From assembly GCA_013139935.1 (NCBI GenBank), contig WSZX01000517.1, positions 1 to 5,130 of the forward strand: 5,130 nt of DNA, given 5' to 3'. This DNA is from Ardenticatenales bacterium. Its GTDB lineage: Bacteria > Chloroflexota > Anaerolineae > Promineifilales > UBA4811. The position numbers and the translations under genes are program-made. The first letter of the stretch is position 1. Each line of letters starts with the position of its first letter. Positions 1 through 4,787 of this stretch are shown piece by piece. The notes under the pieces are model-generated. The model ran no database searches and was not told where the DNA came from. It worked only from the letters and a program-made list of their open reading frames with translations.

Positions 1-183
1 GGAAGCATCTACGTCGGTGGGGATTGGGAGAGCCTGGGGCACAATACGCTGCTGGAGGAGATGACTGGGGCTGACTTGAGCAGGCTGCGCGGTTACTTTC
101 AGGACCATGACATTGATGCCGACCCAAAGGAATTCAAGAAGATCAACCGGCTGTCGGAAAAGCCCTTCTACAAAGCGAAATAA
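1..183 (+). CDS. glutamate synthase GXGXG-domain subunit, C-terminal 60 residues (5' truncated)
   Basis: Frame 1 is open from the window edge to TAA at 181-183 and encodes 60 residues. The piece starts GSIYVGGDWESLG, matching the last turn of the right-handed beta-helix of the GXGXG (glutamate synthase alpha C-terminal) domain. It then runs through a short helical tail to a terminal segment with EFKKI, typical of stand-alone archaeal-type GXGXG subunits. In large bacterial GltB this domain is fused to the amidotransferase and FMN domains; here it is a separate gene ending 44 nt before the FMN subunit, which supports the split, archaeal-type arrangement. In that family the domain is structural, holding the ammonia channel between glutaminase and synthase sites. 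The glutaminase gene is presumably further left, outside the window. Not distinguishable from this fragment: a related split enzyme such as N-methylglutamate synthase (GlxC/MgsB type). Confidence 0.82.
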   Translation, partial: GSIYVGGDWESLGHNTLLEEMTGADLSRLRGYFQDHDIDADPKEFKKINRLSEKPFYKAK

Positions 184-214
184 CCCGTCCAGCTTGATGT
201 CGCGAGACTGATTG

Positions 215-220
215 AAGGAG
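215..220 (+). promoter_or_regulatory. ribosome binding site of the glutamate synthase FMN subunit
   Basis: AAGGAG lies 7 nt before ATG 228. It fixes the start of the 520-residue protein, whose first iron-sulfur cysteine is only 16 residues in. Confidence 0.8.
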
Positions 221-227
221 AACCATA

Positions 228-1790
228 ATGGCACCAATCACCGGCACGTTCTGTGTCACAGTAATGAAAGACCGGTGCATCAATACCAAGATGCCCGGTA
301 AGTGCGCCACCTGCGCTGAGGTCTGCCCTTACGACGTCTTTGCCGTGGATGCGAGAGGGCATATGCGGGTTGGGAACTATAACGCTTGCGTCGGCTGTCG
401 TATCTGCGCCGAGTTCTGCCCGGAGGACGCCATCCGCATCAACCCCGCCGAATCAGAGTTCCTGGTGCGGGCGCCGTGGACGTTTCCCCAGATAGAGGAG
501 ATTCATCACAAGGCACAGAGTGGGCAGTATATGCTGCGCGGGTTTGGCACCATGGGCTATGCGCCCAGCTTTGACAATATCACGGTGGTGCCCTCTCAGA
601 TCGCCTCTCCCGCCCCTCGCGACAAGTACCGAGAAGAGTGTAACATGGAGGTGATCATCGGCGAGGACACCTGCGAGAATCCGATGCGCCTAAAGTATCC
701 TTTTCTCTTCCCGGCGATGTCTTTCGGCGCGCTGTCCAGAGAGGCCAGGATGGCGCTGTCCATAGGGTCTGCTCAGACAGGGATCATGAACAATACCGGC
801 GAGGGAGGATTGCTAGAGGACGAGACCTGGCTGATCAAGGGGTTCGAGAACAGAGAGCGAACGCTGAAACGGTGGGAGCCGGGCGGCTACCTGGTCGTCC
901 AGTGGTCCACCGGACGGTGGGGAGTCTCGGCCGACTATGTCCGTGCAGGAGACGGAGTGGAAATCAAGATCGGTCAGGGAGCCAAGCCGGGTATGGGCGG
1001 CCACCTGATGGGAGCCAAGGTGACCGAAGAGATAGCCGCTGTGCGGGGCATTCCTGTGGGCAGCGACGCCCTCTCCCCCTGCCGTCACTATGATGTGCAG
1101 GACCTAGAGGACATGAAGCGCATGGTCGCCTTTGTACGCGACGTTACTGACTATCGGGTTCCCATTCTCTTCAAGTTAGGTCCAAGCCGTCCCTACGAAG
1201 ACGTGAAGGCTTGCATTGAGGCTGGGGCGGACGCCATCTCTATTGATGGCATGGTAGGCGGCACGGGTGCTTCGCCCTCCATCGTCACGCAGGGTGTAGG
1301 TATTCCGACAGTGGCCCTGATTGCGCCGTCGGTGCGGGCGCTGAAGGACATGGGGGTGCATCGTAAGGTCAAGCTCTTTGTGCTGGGAGGCATGCGCTCC
1401 GGGTTGGATGCGTACAAGGCGTTGGCCATGGGGGCCGACGGCGTGGGCTTTGGCGCGGCGGCCGAGATAGCGATGGGCTGCCGGGCTTGCATGGCGTGCT
1501 CGACCGGCAAATGCGCTTACGGCATCACCGCTCAGGACCCGGAACTCCGGGCCCGGCTCGACCCGGAGGAGGCAGGCGACCGCCTGGCGAACTTTATCAA
1601 GGCCACCGGAGAAGAACTCAAGATCCTGACCATGCTTTCCGGTCATGATGATATCAAGGACCTGAGTGAAGAGGACCTGCGGGCCATGGAGCCCAACGTG
1701 GCAGCTATCACCGGCCTGAAGCTGATAGGTTATGAGAGACGACTGCCCTGGTGGGAGAATGGGCCAGGAAACGGGGCAGATGCTCGGTAA
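228..1790 (+). CDS. gltB: archaeal-type glutamate synthase large subunit (ferredoxin + FMN domains)
   Basis: The 520-residue product has an N-terminal two-cluster ferredoxin module: C17, C26-x2-C29-x3-C33-P and C54-x2-C57-x2-C60-x3-C64-P. The FMN-binding glutamate synthase barrel spans roughly 150-505, with PAMSFGALS (162-170), NNTGEGG (188-194), KIGQGAKPGMGG (247-258), GGTGASP (344-350) and a C-x5-C-x4-C [3Fe-4S] motif (C418, C424, C429; C421 is extra). Family knowledge: this domain reduces the 2-iminoglutarate formed from 2-oxoglutarate and ammonia to glutamate, in the cytoplasm. Length and order fit the ~510-residue archaeal-type subunit, not the ~1500-residue bacterial GltB, so glutaminase and GXGXG functions come from other chains. 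The built-in ferredoxin suggests electrons arrive from ferredoxin or a partner reductase rather than directly from NADPH; this is inference. The GXGXG gene lies 44 nt upstream and a cysteine-rich unknown 28 nt downstream. Glutamate synthase-like enzymes with other amine substrates cannot be excluded. Confidence 0.9.
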   Translation: MAPITGTFCVTVMKDRCINTKMPGKCATCAEVCPYDVFAVDARGHMRVGNYNACVGCRICAEFCPEDAIRINPAESEFLVRAPWTFPQIEEIHHKAQSGQYMLRGFGTMGYAPSFDNITVVPSQIASPAPRDKYREECNMEVIIGEDTCENPMRLKYPFLFPAMSFGALSREARMALSIGSAQTGIMNNTGEGGLLEDETWLIKGFENRERTLKRWEPGGYLVVQWSTGRWGVSADYVRAGDGVEIKIGQGAKPGMGGHLMGAKVTEEIAAVRGIPVGSDALSPCRHYDVQDLEDMKRMVAFVRDVTDYRVPILFKLGPSRPYEDVKACIEAGADAISIDGMVGGTGASPSIVTQGVGIPTVALIAPSVRALKDMGVHRKVKLFVLGGMRSGLDAYKALAMGADGVGFGAAAEIAMGCRACMACSTGKCAYGITAQDPELRARLDPEEAGDRLANFIKATGEELKILTMLSGHDDIKDLSEEDLRAMEPNVAAITGLKLIGYERRLPWWENGPGNGADAR

Positions 1791-1805
1791 GAGTCGTTCA
1801 TGTGA

Positions 1806-1810
1806 GGAGG
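1806..1810 (+). promoter_or_regulatory. ribosome binding site deciding the start at 1819
   Basis: GGAGG (within AGGAGGAAG) sits 8 nt before ATG 1819. The same frame is open back to an ATG at 1732 inside the preceding gene, but that ATG has no such site. This favours the shorter, non-overlapping start. Confidence 0.75.
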
Positions 1811-1818
1811 AAGATGAG

Positions 1819-2343
1819 ATGTGTGCAATCACATTTGAAAAGTCGGAGGTGACGAAAATGATGGAAGAAGCGATTGCGTATTGCTCCGAAAAGGCGGGCT
1901 TGGGAGGGAAGGAGCAGGCGAGGAAAGCCCTGCAGAGCGGGGATTGCTGCGTCTGCGAATACATGCGGCATGCTATGGCTCAAAGCATGGCTGAGTATCT
2001 GGGCTCGGTGGATGATACCATCAAAGCCGTCTATACCTATGAGCCCGAGTATGCGACCAGTATGGACGAGCCCATCCCTGGGCGACCCAACCTCTCGCCT
2101 GGCTTTAACTTGATCGCCAGGGTCAGTCGCAAGAGTGCGGCTCTGTCATCGGTGGTGGCATCGCTGAGATCGGCTCTGGCTGACGAATGCAAGCGACTCG
2201 GCTGCTGCAAGGCCAACGCGCTGTGCTTCGAGCTGGACGTCCAAGTCGTCGACGAAGGTGAGGTCCAAAAGCGAACCGGCTATGGTGCTCTGATCAACTC
2301 TGTCTACGTGCGACCCTTAGAGGTCTGGAGCAGGTACGCTTAG
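1819..2343 (+). CDS. cysteine-rich hypothetical protein downstream of glutamate synthase
   Basis: I do not recognise this 174-residue protein. It is soluble-looking, with no signal peptide or membrane segment. The pattern suggests an alpha/beta fold: N-terminal helices (about 4-40 and 46-62), a strand around DTIKAVYTYEPE (66-77), a strand around GFNLIARVS (95-103), a helix (106-126), then strands at about 133-144 and 156-164. It has nine cysteines: C2, C22, C43, C44, C46, C124, C129, C130 and C136. Those in CCVC (43-46) and CKRLGCC (124-130) are close enough to bind a metal or form a redox centre, though they match no ferredoxin motif. Codon usage and GC content look like the neighbouring genes. 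It starts 28 nt after the glutamate synthase stop with a strong ribosome site, so it is very likely cotranscribed and might act with that enzyme; this is inference from position only. Confidence 0.8.
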   Translation: MCAITFEKSEVTKMMEEAIAYCSEKAGLGGKEQARKALQSGDCCVCEYMRHAMAQSMAEYLGSVDDTIKAVYTYEPEYATSMDEPIPGRPNLSPGFNLIARVSRKSAALSSVVASLRSALADECKRLGCCKANALCFELDVQVVDEGEVQKRTGYGALINSVYVRPLEVWSRYA

Positions 2344-2388
2344 CCTTCATGGCATCTTGATCGAGTGACCTCTATTCGCGGTAGTGGT

Positions 2389-2432
2389 CCTGAGCGCCGC
2401 CAGAATCTGGGCGATGATGGCGGCACCTCAGG
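2389..2432 (+). terminator. candidate terminator-like hairpin after the glutamate synthase operon
   Basis: CCTGAG (2389-2394) and GCCGCC (2396-2401) pair with GGCGGC (2419-2424) and CTCAGG (2427-2432). This gives a 12-bp GC-rich stem with a small 1x2 internal loop and a 17-nt apical loop, starting 45 nt after the stop at 2343. The position suits a terminator or mRNA-protecting hairpin, but the following TTACGCTATG is not a T-tract, so intrinsic termination is uncertain. Confidence 0.4.
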
Positions 2433-2454
2433 TTACGCTATGTTGATGGGGATC

Positions 2455-2477
2455 CGCTAGAGTCGTAAGCTCTAGCG
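2455..2477. repeat. inverted repeat, 8-bp perfect stem
   Basis: CGCTAGAG (2455-2462) and CTCTAGCG (2470-2477) are exact reverse complements around the 7-nt loop TCGTAAG. There is no T-run downstream on either strand. Function unknown; it is one of a series of hairpins in the gap. Confidence 0.55.
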
Positions 2478-2493
2478 TGGTGACAAGGGGATT

Positions 2494-2515
2494 CGTCCGG
2501 ACGGCAAACCGGACG
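2494..2515. repeat. inverted repeat, 7-bp perfect stem
   Basis: CGTCCGG (2494-2500) pairs with CCGGACG (2509-2515) around the 8-nt loop ACGGCAAA. It begins 17 nt after the preceding hairpin ends. Confidence 0.5.
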
Positions 2516-2545
2516 TGGTTCCTCAGTCTGGCTCATCAGACAGCT

Positions 2546-2575
2546 CCGGCCGCACTTCCCCATCGGTGCGGTCGG
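2546..2575. repeat. inverted repeat, 10-bp stem
   Basis: CCGGCCGCAC (2546-2555) pairs with GTGCGGTCGG (2566-2575), all Watson-Crick except one G-T pair, around a 10-nt loop. It is among the strongest hairpins in the gap. A smaller one (GTCTG 2526-2530 with CAGAC 2537-2541) lies just before it. Confidence 0.5.
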
Positions 2576-2644
2576 GGCGCTCTCTTGTGGCCGCGTCGTG
2601 TGGGGGCAGGCACGGAAGCCCGCTCTGCCGTCGCAATGGGGGGG

Positions 2645-2672
2645 TGCGTCAGGCCACCGGCCGGGCGACGCA
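2645..2672 (-). terminator. candidate terminator-like hairpin after the protease gene
   Basis: TGCGTC (2645-2650) pairs with GACGCA (2667-2672), and inside it GGCC (2652-2655) pairs with GGCC (2659-2662), giving a nested stem. Read on the minus strand it begins 42 nt beyond the protease stop and is followed by a run of seven C (G7 at 2638-2644 on the plus strand) instead of T. The position fits an operon end; the missing U-tract makes a classical intrinsic terminator doubtful. Confidence 0.35.
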
Positions 2673-2714
2673 GCTTCTCCCGTCGGAACCGGGCAATCTC
2701 CAGCATGAGGCCTT

Positions 2715-3455
2715 TCATAGCAGCCAGTGCAGGAGGTACCCTATGGTCAGAGGCACCCCGAATATCGTGTTGTGCACGATCATGGTGGTGAGCAGGCTGC
2801 GCGTTTCCTGATAGGCGTATCCCATGGCCAAACCTATCACGGTCGTGAGGATGACGTAGAAAATCGCGGGTCCCCAGGGCATGACCAGGAGGTTGACGAA
2901 ATGGAACGCGCCCCAGATGATGGCCCCAATCACAGTTCCCACATGGAGATCGTGCCCAAGGACCTTGACGTATCCCTCCAGGTTGTTCATCAAGTGGGTC
3001 TGGATGAGCCCTCGAAACATGGTCTCTTCGCACAGTCCCACCACGATCCATTGAAAGGCCAGATTGCCCATCACGCTGACCAGGGTCACCGGCTGGGGTA
3101 TATCCAGCGGCTCTCCCGCGACAACCTGAGAGATGTACTTGAGGGACATGAATAGCCCAAAGGCTACCCCCAGCATCAGCATTCGCCGATGAGTGAAGGT
3201 CGGAGGATTCTCCTTCAGGTTAAAGCCGTACTCTCCCAGTCCTCGTTGTTTGATGCAGCAGATCACCAGGAAAGGAATCACAAACTGGGGGACATGGACC
3301 AGGATTGCTAGCATCCACGAGGTGCCGTGGGCAAACAATGGCAAATCGGGCAGTGATCTGAATCCTGCGTCAATCAAGACGATGGCAATGACGACGAGGG
3401 CGGTGACGCCCAACATACTGATGATCGGTGCGGCTTTCAATTTCACTGTGGACAT
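2715..3455 (-). CDS. CPBP-family (CAAX/Abi-type) intramembrane metalloprotease
   Basis: The 246-residue protein is strongly hydrophobic, with probable membrane segments near 10-30, 48-68, 92-112, 124-141, 172-192, 195-215 and 221-243. The three family motifs are present in order: EExxxR as E143-E144-T-M-F-R148, the F-H motif as FHFVN with H185, and a final HN as H228-N229. Family knowledge: the glutamates and histidines form the active site of CPBP glutamic-type or metal-dependent intramembrane proteases, related to Rce1, used in prenyl-protein processing, bacteriocin self-immunity or membrane-protein cleavage. The substrate here cannot be told. ATG 3455 was chosen because GAGGTGA lies just upstream; a TTG at 3470 would add five residues but has no ribosome site. 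The gene follows a short-chain dehydrogenase on the same strand after 57 nt and is probably cotranscribed. No bacteriocin-like small gene is adjacent. Confidence 0.88.
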   Translation of the reverse strand: MSTVKLKAAPIISMLGVTALVVIAIVLIDAGFRSLPDLPLFAHGTSWMLAILVHVPQFVIPFLVICCIKQRGLGEYGFNLKENPPTFTHRRMLMLGVAFGLFMSLKYISQVVAGEPLDIPQPVTLVSVMGNLAFQWIVVGLCEETMFRGLIQTHLMNNLEGYVKVLGHDLHVGTVIGAIIWGAFHFVNLLVMPWGPAIFYVILTTVIGLAMGYAYQETRSLLTTMIVHNTIFGVPLTIGYLLHWLL

Positions 3456-3459
3456 GGGG

Positions 3460-3466
3460 TCACCTC
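3460..3466 (-). promoter_or_regulatory. ribosome binding site deciding the protease start at 3455
   Basis: On the minus strand GAGGTGA is followed by CCCC and then ATG (3455-3453); GAGG itself is 7 nt from the ATG. The in-frame TTG at 3470 lies before this site, so it is unlikely to be used. Confidence 0.7.
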
Positions 3467-3512
3467 GCAAACAGACGGCGGGGACAGGACGCCTGCCTGC
3501 CCTGTGCCGTGG

Positions 3513-4301
3513 CTAGTCGAACAGGTCCCGCTTGCGGAAAGGGGCCGTGATGAAACGGCCGATGGTCTTGCGCCTGGTCAGCCAGGAAATGCGGGCGCCA
3601 TTCTTATTGTTGGCCAGCACCTTTTGCGCCAGCCAGGGTGCGACCGTTTCCACCCGATCGGCCAGCAGGTTAAAGATTCGCGCTGCCTGTTCCCAATCTT
3701 GCGGCCGATCCTTGTACTGCTCAAGGATCATGTCCGTTACCACCATGCCTGGGCTGAGCGCCCCCACCAGCACCGGGGTTCCTCGCGTCTCGCGCATCAG
3801 CCCGTCGTTGAGATAGCGAATGGCCGACTTGGTGGCGCCATAGAGCGTCAGCCCTTCCACCTTGCGGCCGTCGCTTCCCAGGCCTTCCATGTTGTAAAGG
3901 CCCCCGAATCCCTGTTCGAGCATACCTTTAATGGCCGTGCGCGTGCCGTACATGAGGCCAATCACATTGGTGCTCACGACGGCCGCGATCTGCTCGGGTG
4001 ACTGTTCCCAAAGCGCGCCTTGTAGGTGGCTGATCCCGGCGTTGTTGATCCAGATGTCCACGTGGCCGAACTGTTTCTTGGCCGCATCCCAGAGCGCCTG
4101 CACCTGCATGGGGTCGGTGACGTCGCACACGCGGCCCAGTATGTTGCTGGCCCTGTGTTCCGCGGCCAAGCTGGCGATAGCCTGATCAACACCGGTCTGG
4201 CTGCGGCCGCATATTGTGACGACGCATCCCAGATCGAGGAACGATTCGGCAAGGCCATGGCCAATGCCACGAGTGCCGCCTGTGATCACAACGGTTTTCA
4301 T
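3513..4301 (-). CDS. short-chain dehydrogenase/reductase, NYC1/NOL (chlorophyll b reductase)-like
   Basis: A 262-residue classical SDR. The N-terminal Rossmann glycine motif TGGTRGIG (7-14) binds NAD(P), with R33 after the second strand hinting at NADP preference. CDVTD (59-63), NNAG (86-89) and the active-site pair Y154-x3-K158 (YGATK) follow. The usual catalytic serine 13 residues before Tyr is L141; S143, 11 before, sits in NMEGLGS. From family memory, plant chlorophyll b reductases NYC1/NOL have the same NMDGAGS spacing, a matching SPGMVVTD segment (183-190), FNLLADRVETVA (210-221, like FNIICELPETVA), and a tail of the INYLTPPRI...RRGRWFD type (here ISWLTRRKTI...RKRDLFD). This places it near that branch. 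The actual substrate in this organism is unknown; a non-chlorophyll carbonyl is quite possible. The start at ATG 4301 has AGAGAGGG just upstream. The stop is 57 nt before the protease gene, suggesting a two-gene operon. Confidence 0.88.
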   Translation of the reverse strand: MKTVVITGGTRGIGHGLAESFLDLGCVVTICGRSQTGVDQAIASLAAEHRASNILGRVCDVTDPMQVQALWDAAKKQFGHVDIWINNAGISHLQGALWEQSPEQIAAVVSTNVIGLMYGTRTAIKGMLEQGFGGLYNMEGLGSDGRKVEGLTLYGATKSAIRYLNDGLMRETRGTPVLVGALSPGMVVTDMILEQYKDRPQDWEQAARIFNLLADRVETVAPWLAQKVLANNKNGARISWLTRRKTIGRFITAPFRKRDLFD

Positions 4302-4404
4302 GGATCCCTCTCTGATACGCGCCTCGAAATGGTGACCGCCGGTGGGATGCCGCGCCAGCAGGCAGCGGCCGGTGGGGGCAGCGGTCCCTCTCGCGAGCGC
4401 GGGT

Positions 4405-4427
4405 CGTGGAACCGCGTCGCGTCCACG
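4405..4427. promoter_or_regulatory. candidate operator dyad at the predicted dehydrogenase start site
   Basis: CGTGGA (4405-4410) and TCCACG (4422-4427) form an inverted repeat with an 11-nt spacer. Relative to the minus-strand TATAAT at 4435-4430 the dyad covers about +1 to +18, where a repressor could block initiation, or it could fold as a hairpin at the mRNA 5' end. No known regulator site is recognised. Confidence 0.3.
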
Positions 4428-4429
4428 CG

Positions 4430-4459
4430 ATTATATCCAAGGCCGCTTGGTTGCGCCAG
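4430..4459 (-). promoter_or_regulatory. candidate promoter of the dehydrogenase-protease operon
   Basis: On the minus strand there is a perfect TATAAT (-10, 4435-4430) in an otherwise very GC-rich stretch. The best -35 is the weak CTGGCG (4459-4454, three of six matches to TTGACA) at an 18-nt spacing. Transcription would begin near 4423 and give a leader of about 120 nt before ATG 4301. Confidence 0.45.
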
Positions 4460-4506
4460 TGTGATCAGCGGCCGGTGCGGCCGTGGGAAGCTCCGCGGCC
4501 GGGAGT

Positions 4507-4532
4507 CCATTGGGCAATGCATTGCCCAATGG
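4507..4532. repeat. perfect 26-bp palindrome
   Basis: The left half is CCATTGGGCAATG and the right half is its exact reverse complement, centred on ATGCAT between 4519 and 4520 with no spacer. It stops at T4506/G4533. Such a sequence could be a dimeric protein site, a cruciform, or a MITE/REP-like element. There is no T-run to suggest a terminator. It lies about 50 bp upstream of the minus-strand -35 and about 195 bp upstream of the glycosylase -35. Confidence 0.75.
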
Positions 4533-4533
4533 G

Positions 4534-4566
4534 CCCACTGCACTGTGCAGGGCACAGCACTGCGCA
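4534..4566. repeat. adjoining cluster of overlapping short dyads
   Basis: Right after the 26-bp palindrome come CTGCAC-T-GTGCAG (4538-4550), the overlapping CTGTGC-AGG-GCACAG (4543-4557) and TGCGCA (4561-4566). GGGCCC at 4531-4536 bridges them to the palindrome. The overlapping arms are mutually exclusive as hairpins. Confidence 0.5.
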
Positions 4567-4612
4567 ACGAGTTGGGAAAGGAACGAATCTTGCCGGTTGC
4601 TCAAGAGCGGAG

Positions 4613-4632
4613 TGTCCTGAGCGAAGTCAAGG
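4613..4632 (+). repeat. possible dispersed short-repeat copy (TCCTGAGCGAAGTC type)
   Basis: TCCTGAGCGAAGTC (4615-4628), followed by AAGG, resembles a short sequence that I recall scattered through intergenic DNA of many environmental bacteria, usually as GTCCTGAGCGAAGTCGAAGG. A single copy is seen here, so the assignment rests on memory of that pattern and is tentative. Confidence 0.3.
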
Positions 4633-4726
4633 TGGCGTCGGGAGGGGGCCTCCACTTTGCTCTCTCTAGCATGATTGGGGGGCGACAGATTTCGATGATT
4701 CAGTTGGTACCGAAAGGATGAGAGAC

Positions 4727-4755
4727 TTGACCGCGGTCCGGCGATCTGCTATGGT
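4727..4755 (+). promoter_or_regulatory. sigma-70-type promoter of the DNA glycosylase gene
   Basis: TTGACC (-35, 4727-4732) and TATGGT (-10, 4750-4755) are separated by exactly 17 nt, and TGC immediately before the -10 gives an extended -10 motif. Transcription would start near 4762, about 26 nt before ATG 4788. The -35 overlaps the perfect 10-bp palindrome GACCGCGGTC (4729-4738), which could be a repressor site. Confidence 0.68.
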
Positions 4756-4777
4756 GCCAGAGATGCAGTTCTGGAGT

Positions 4778-4782
4778 GGAGG
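4778..4782 (+). promoter_or_regulatory. ribosome binding site of the DNA glycosylase
   Basis: GGAGG lies 5 nt before ATG 4788. It fixes the start so that, after Met removal, Pro2 is the N-terminal catalytic residue required by this family. Confidence 0.75.
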
Positions 4783-4787
4783 ATCGC

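Larger units (their letters stand above)
2344..2714. other. convergent intergenic region rich in inverted repeats
   Basis: The 371 nt between the stops of the plus-strand operon and the minus-strand protease contain no ORF with recognisable protein features; the open frames here are low-complexity Arg/Ala/Gly/Ser translations typical of GC-rich noise. I see at least five dyads: 2389-2432, 2455-2477, 2494-2515, 2546-2575 and 2645-2672, plus a weaker one at 2526-2541. None is followed by a clear T-run on either strand. The region may supply transcription ends for both operons, or it may be a structured element. Confidence 0.6.
4302..4787. other. divergent intergenic region with two promoters and a palindrome cluster
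   Basis: These 486 nt separate the minus-strand dehydrogenase from the plus-strand DNA glycosylase. I find no credible gene; the frames that stay open either continue antisense to the dehydrogenase or are low-complexity. The content is a leader and candidate promoter for the dehydrogenase (about 4302-4459), a GC-rich stretch with three CCGGTG-containing copies, a palindrome cluster (4507-4566), an interspersed-repeat-like motif (about 4613-4632), a small GGAGG/CCTCC dyad (4641-4653) and the glycosylase promoter. Confidence 0.7.

Noticed and set aside
1732..1818. In-frame extension of the cysteine-rich protein to ATG 1732, overlapping the glutamate synthase gene
   Set aside because: No ribosome site before 1732, and the added residues (MRDDCPGGRMGQETG...) look like an out-of-frame reading of the upstream gene. 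ATG 1819 has a strong GGAGG at proper spacing.
2491..2543. Hammerhead ribozyme or group II intron end on the minus strand (CTGATGAG near 2540)
   Set aside because: CTGATGAG resembles the hammerhead core, but no stem II followed by GAAA is present. The hairpins do not show a group II domain V sequence.
2477..2811. Two overlapping plus-strand open frames (2477-2791 and 2515-2811)
   Set aside because: Low-complexity Arg/Ser/Ala/Gly translations that run into the antisense of the protease gene and over several hairpins; no domain is recognisable.
3456..3470. TTG start at 3470 for the protease
   Set aside because: It lacks an upstream ribosome site, while GAGGTGA lies between it and ATG 3455 at a suitable distance from the ATG.
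3484..3505. Attenuator between dehydrogenase and protease (ACAGG/CCTGT)
   Set aside because: Only a 5-bp stem with a 12-nt loop and no T-run; easily expected by chance in GC-rich DNA.
4570..4680. T-box or other riboswitch upstream of the glycosylase
   Set aside because: No T-box consensus or other known riboswitch core is visible, and the region lies before the predicted transcription start near 4762.
4026..4721. 231-codon plus-strand open frame across the dehydrogenase start and the intergenic gap
   Set aside because: It is antisense to the well-supported dehydrogenase for its first half, runs through the palindromes, and has no recognisable motif or ribosome site.
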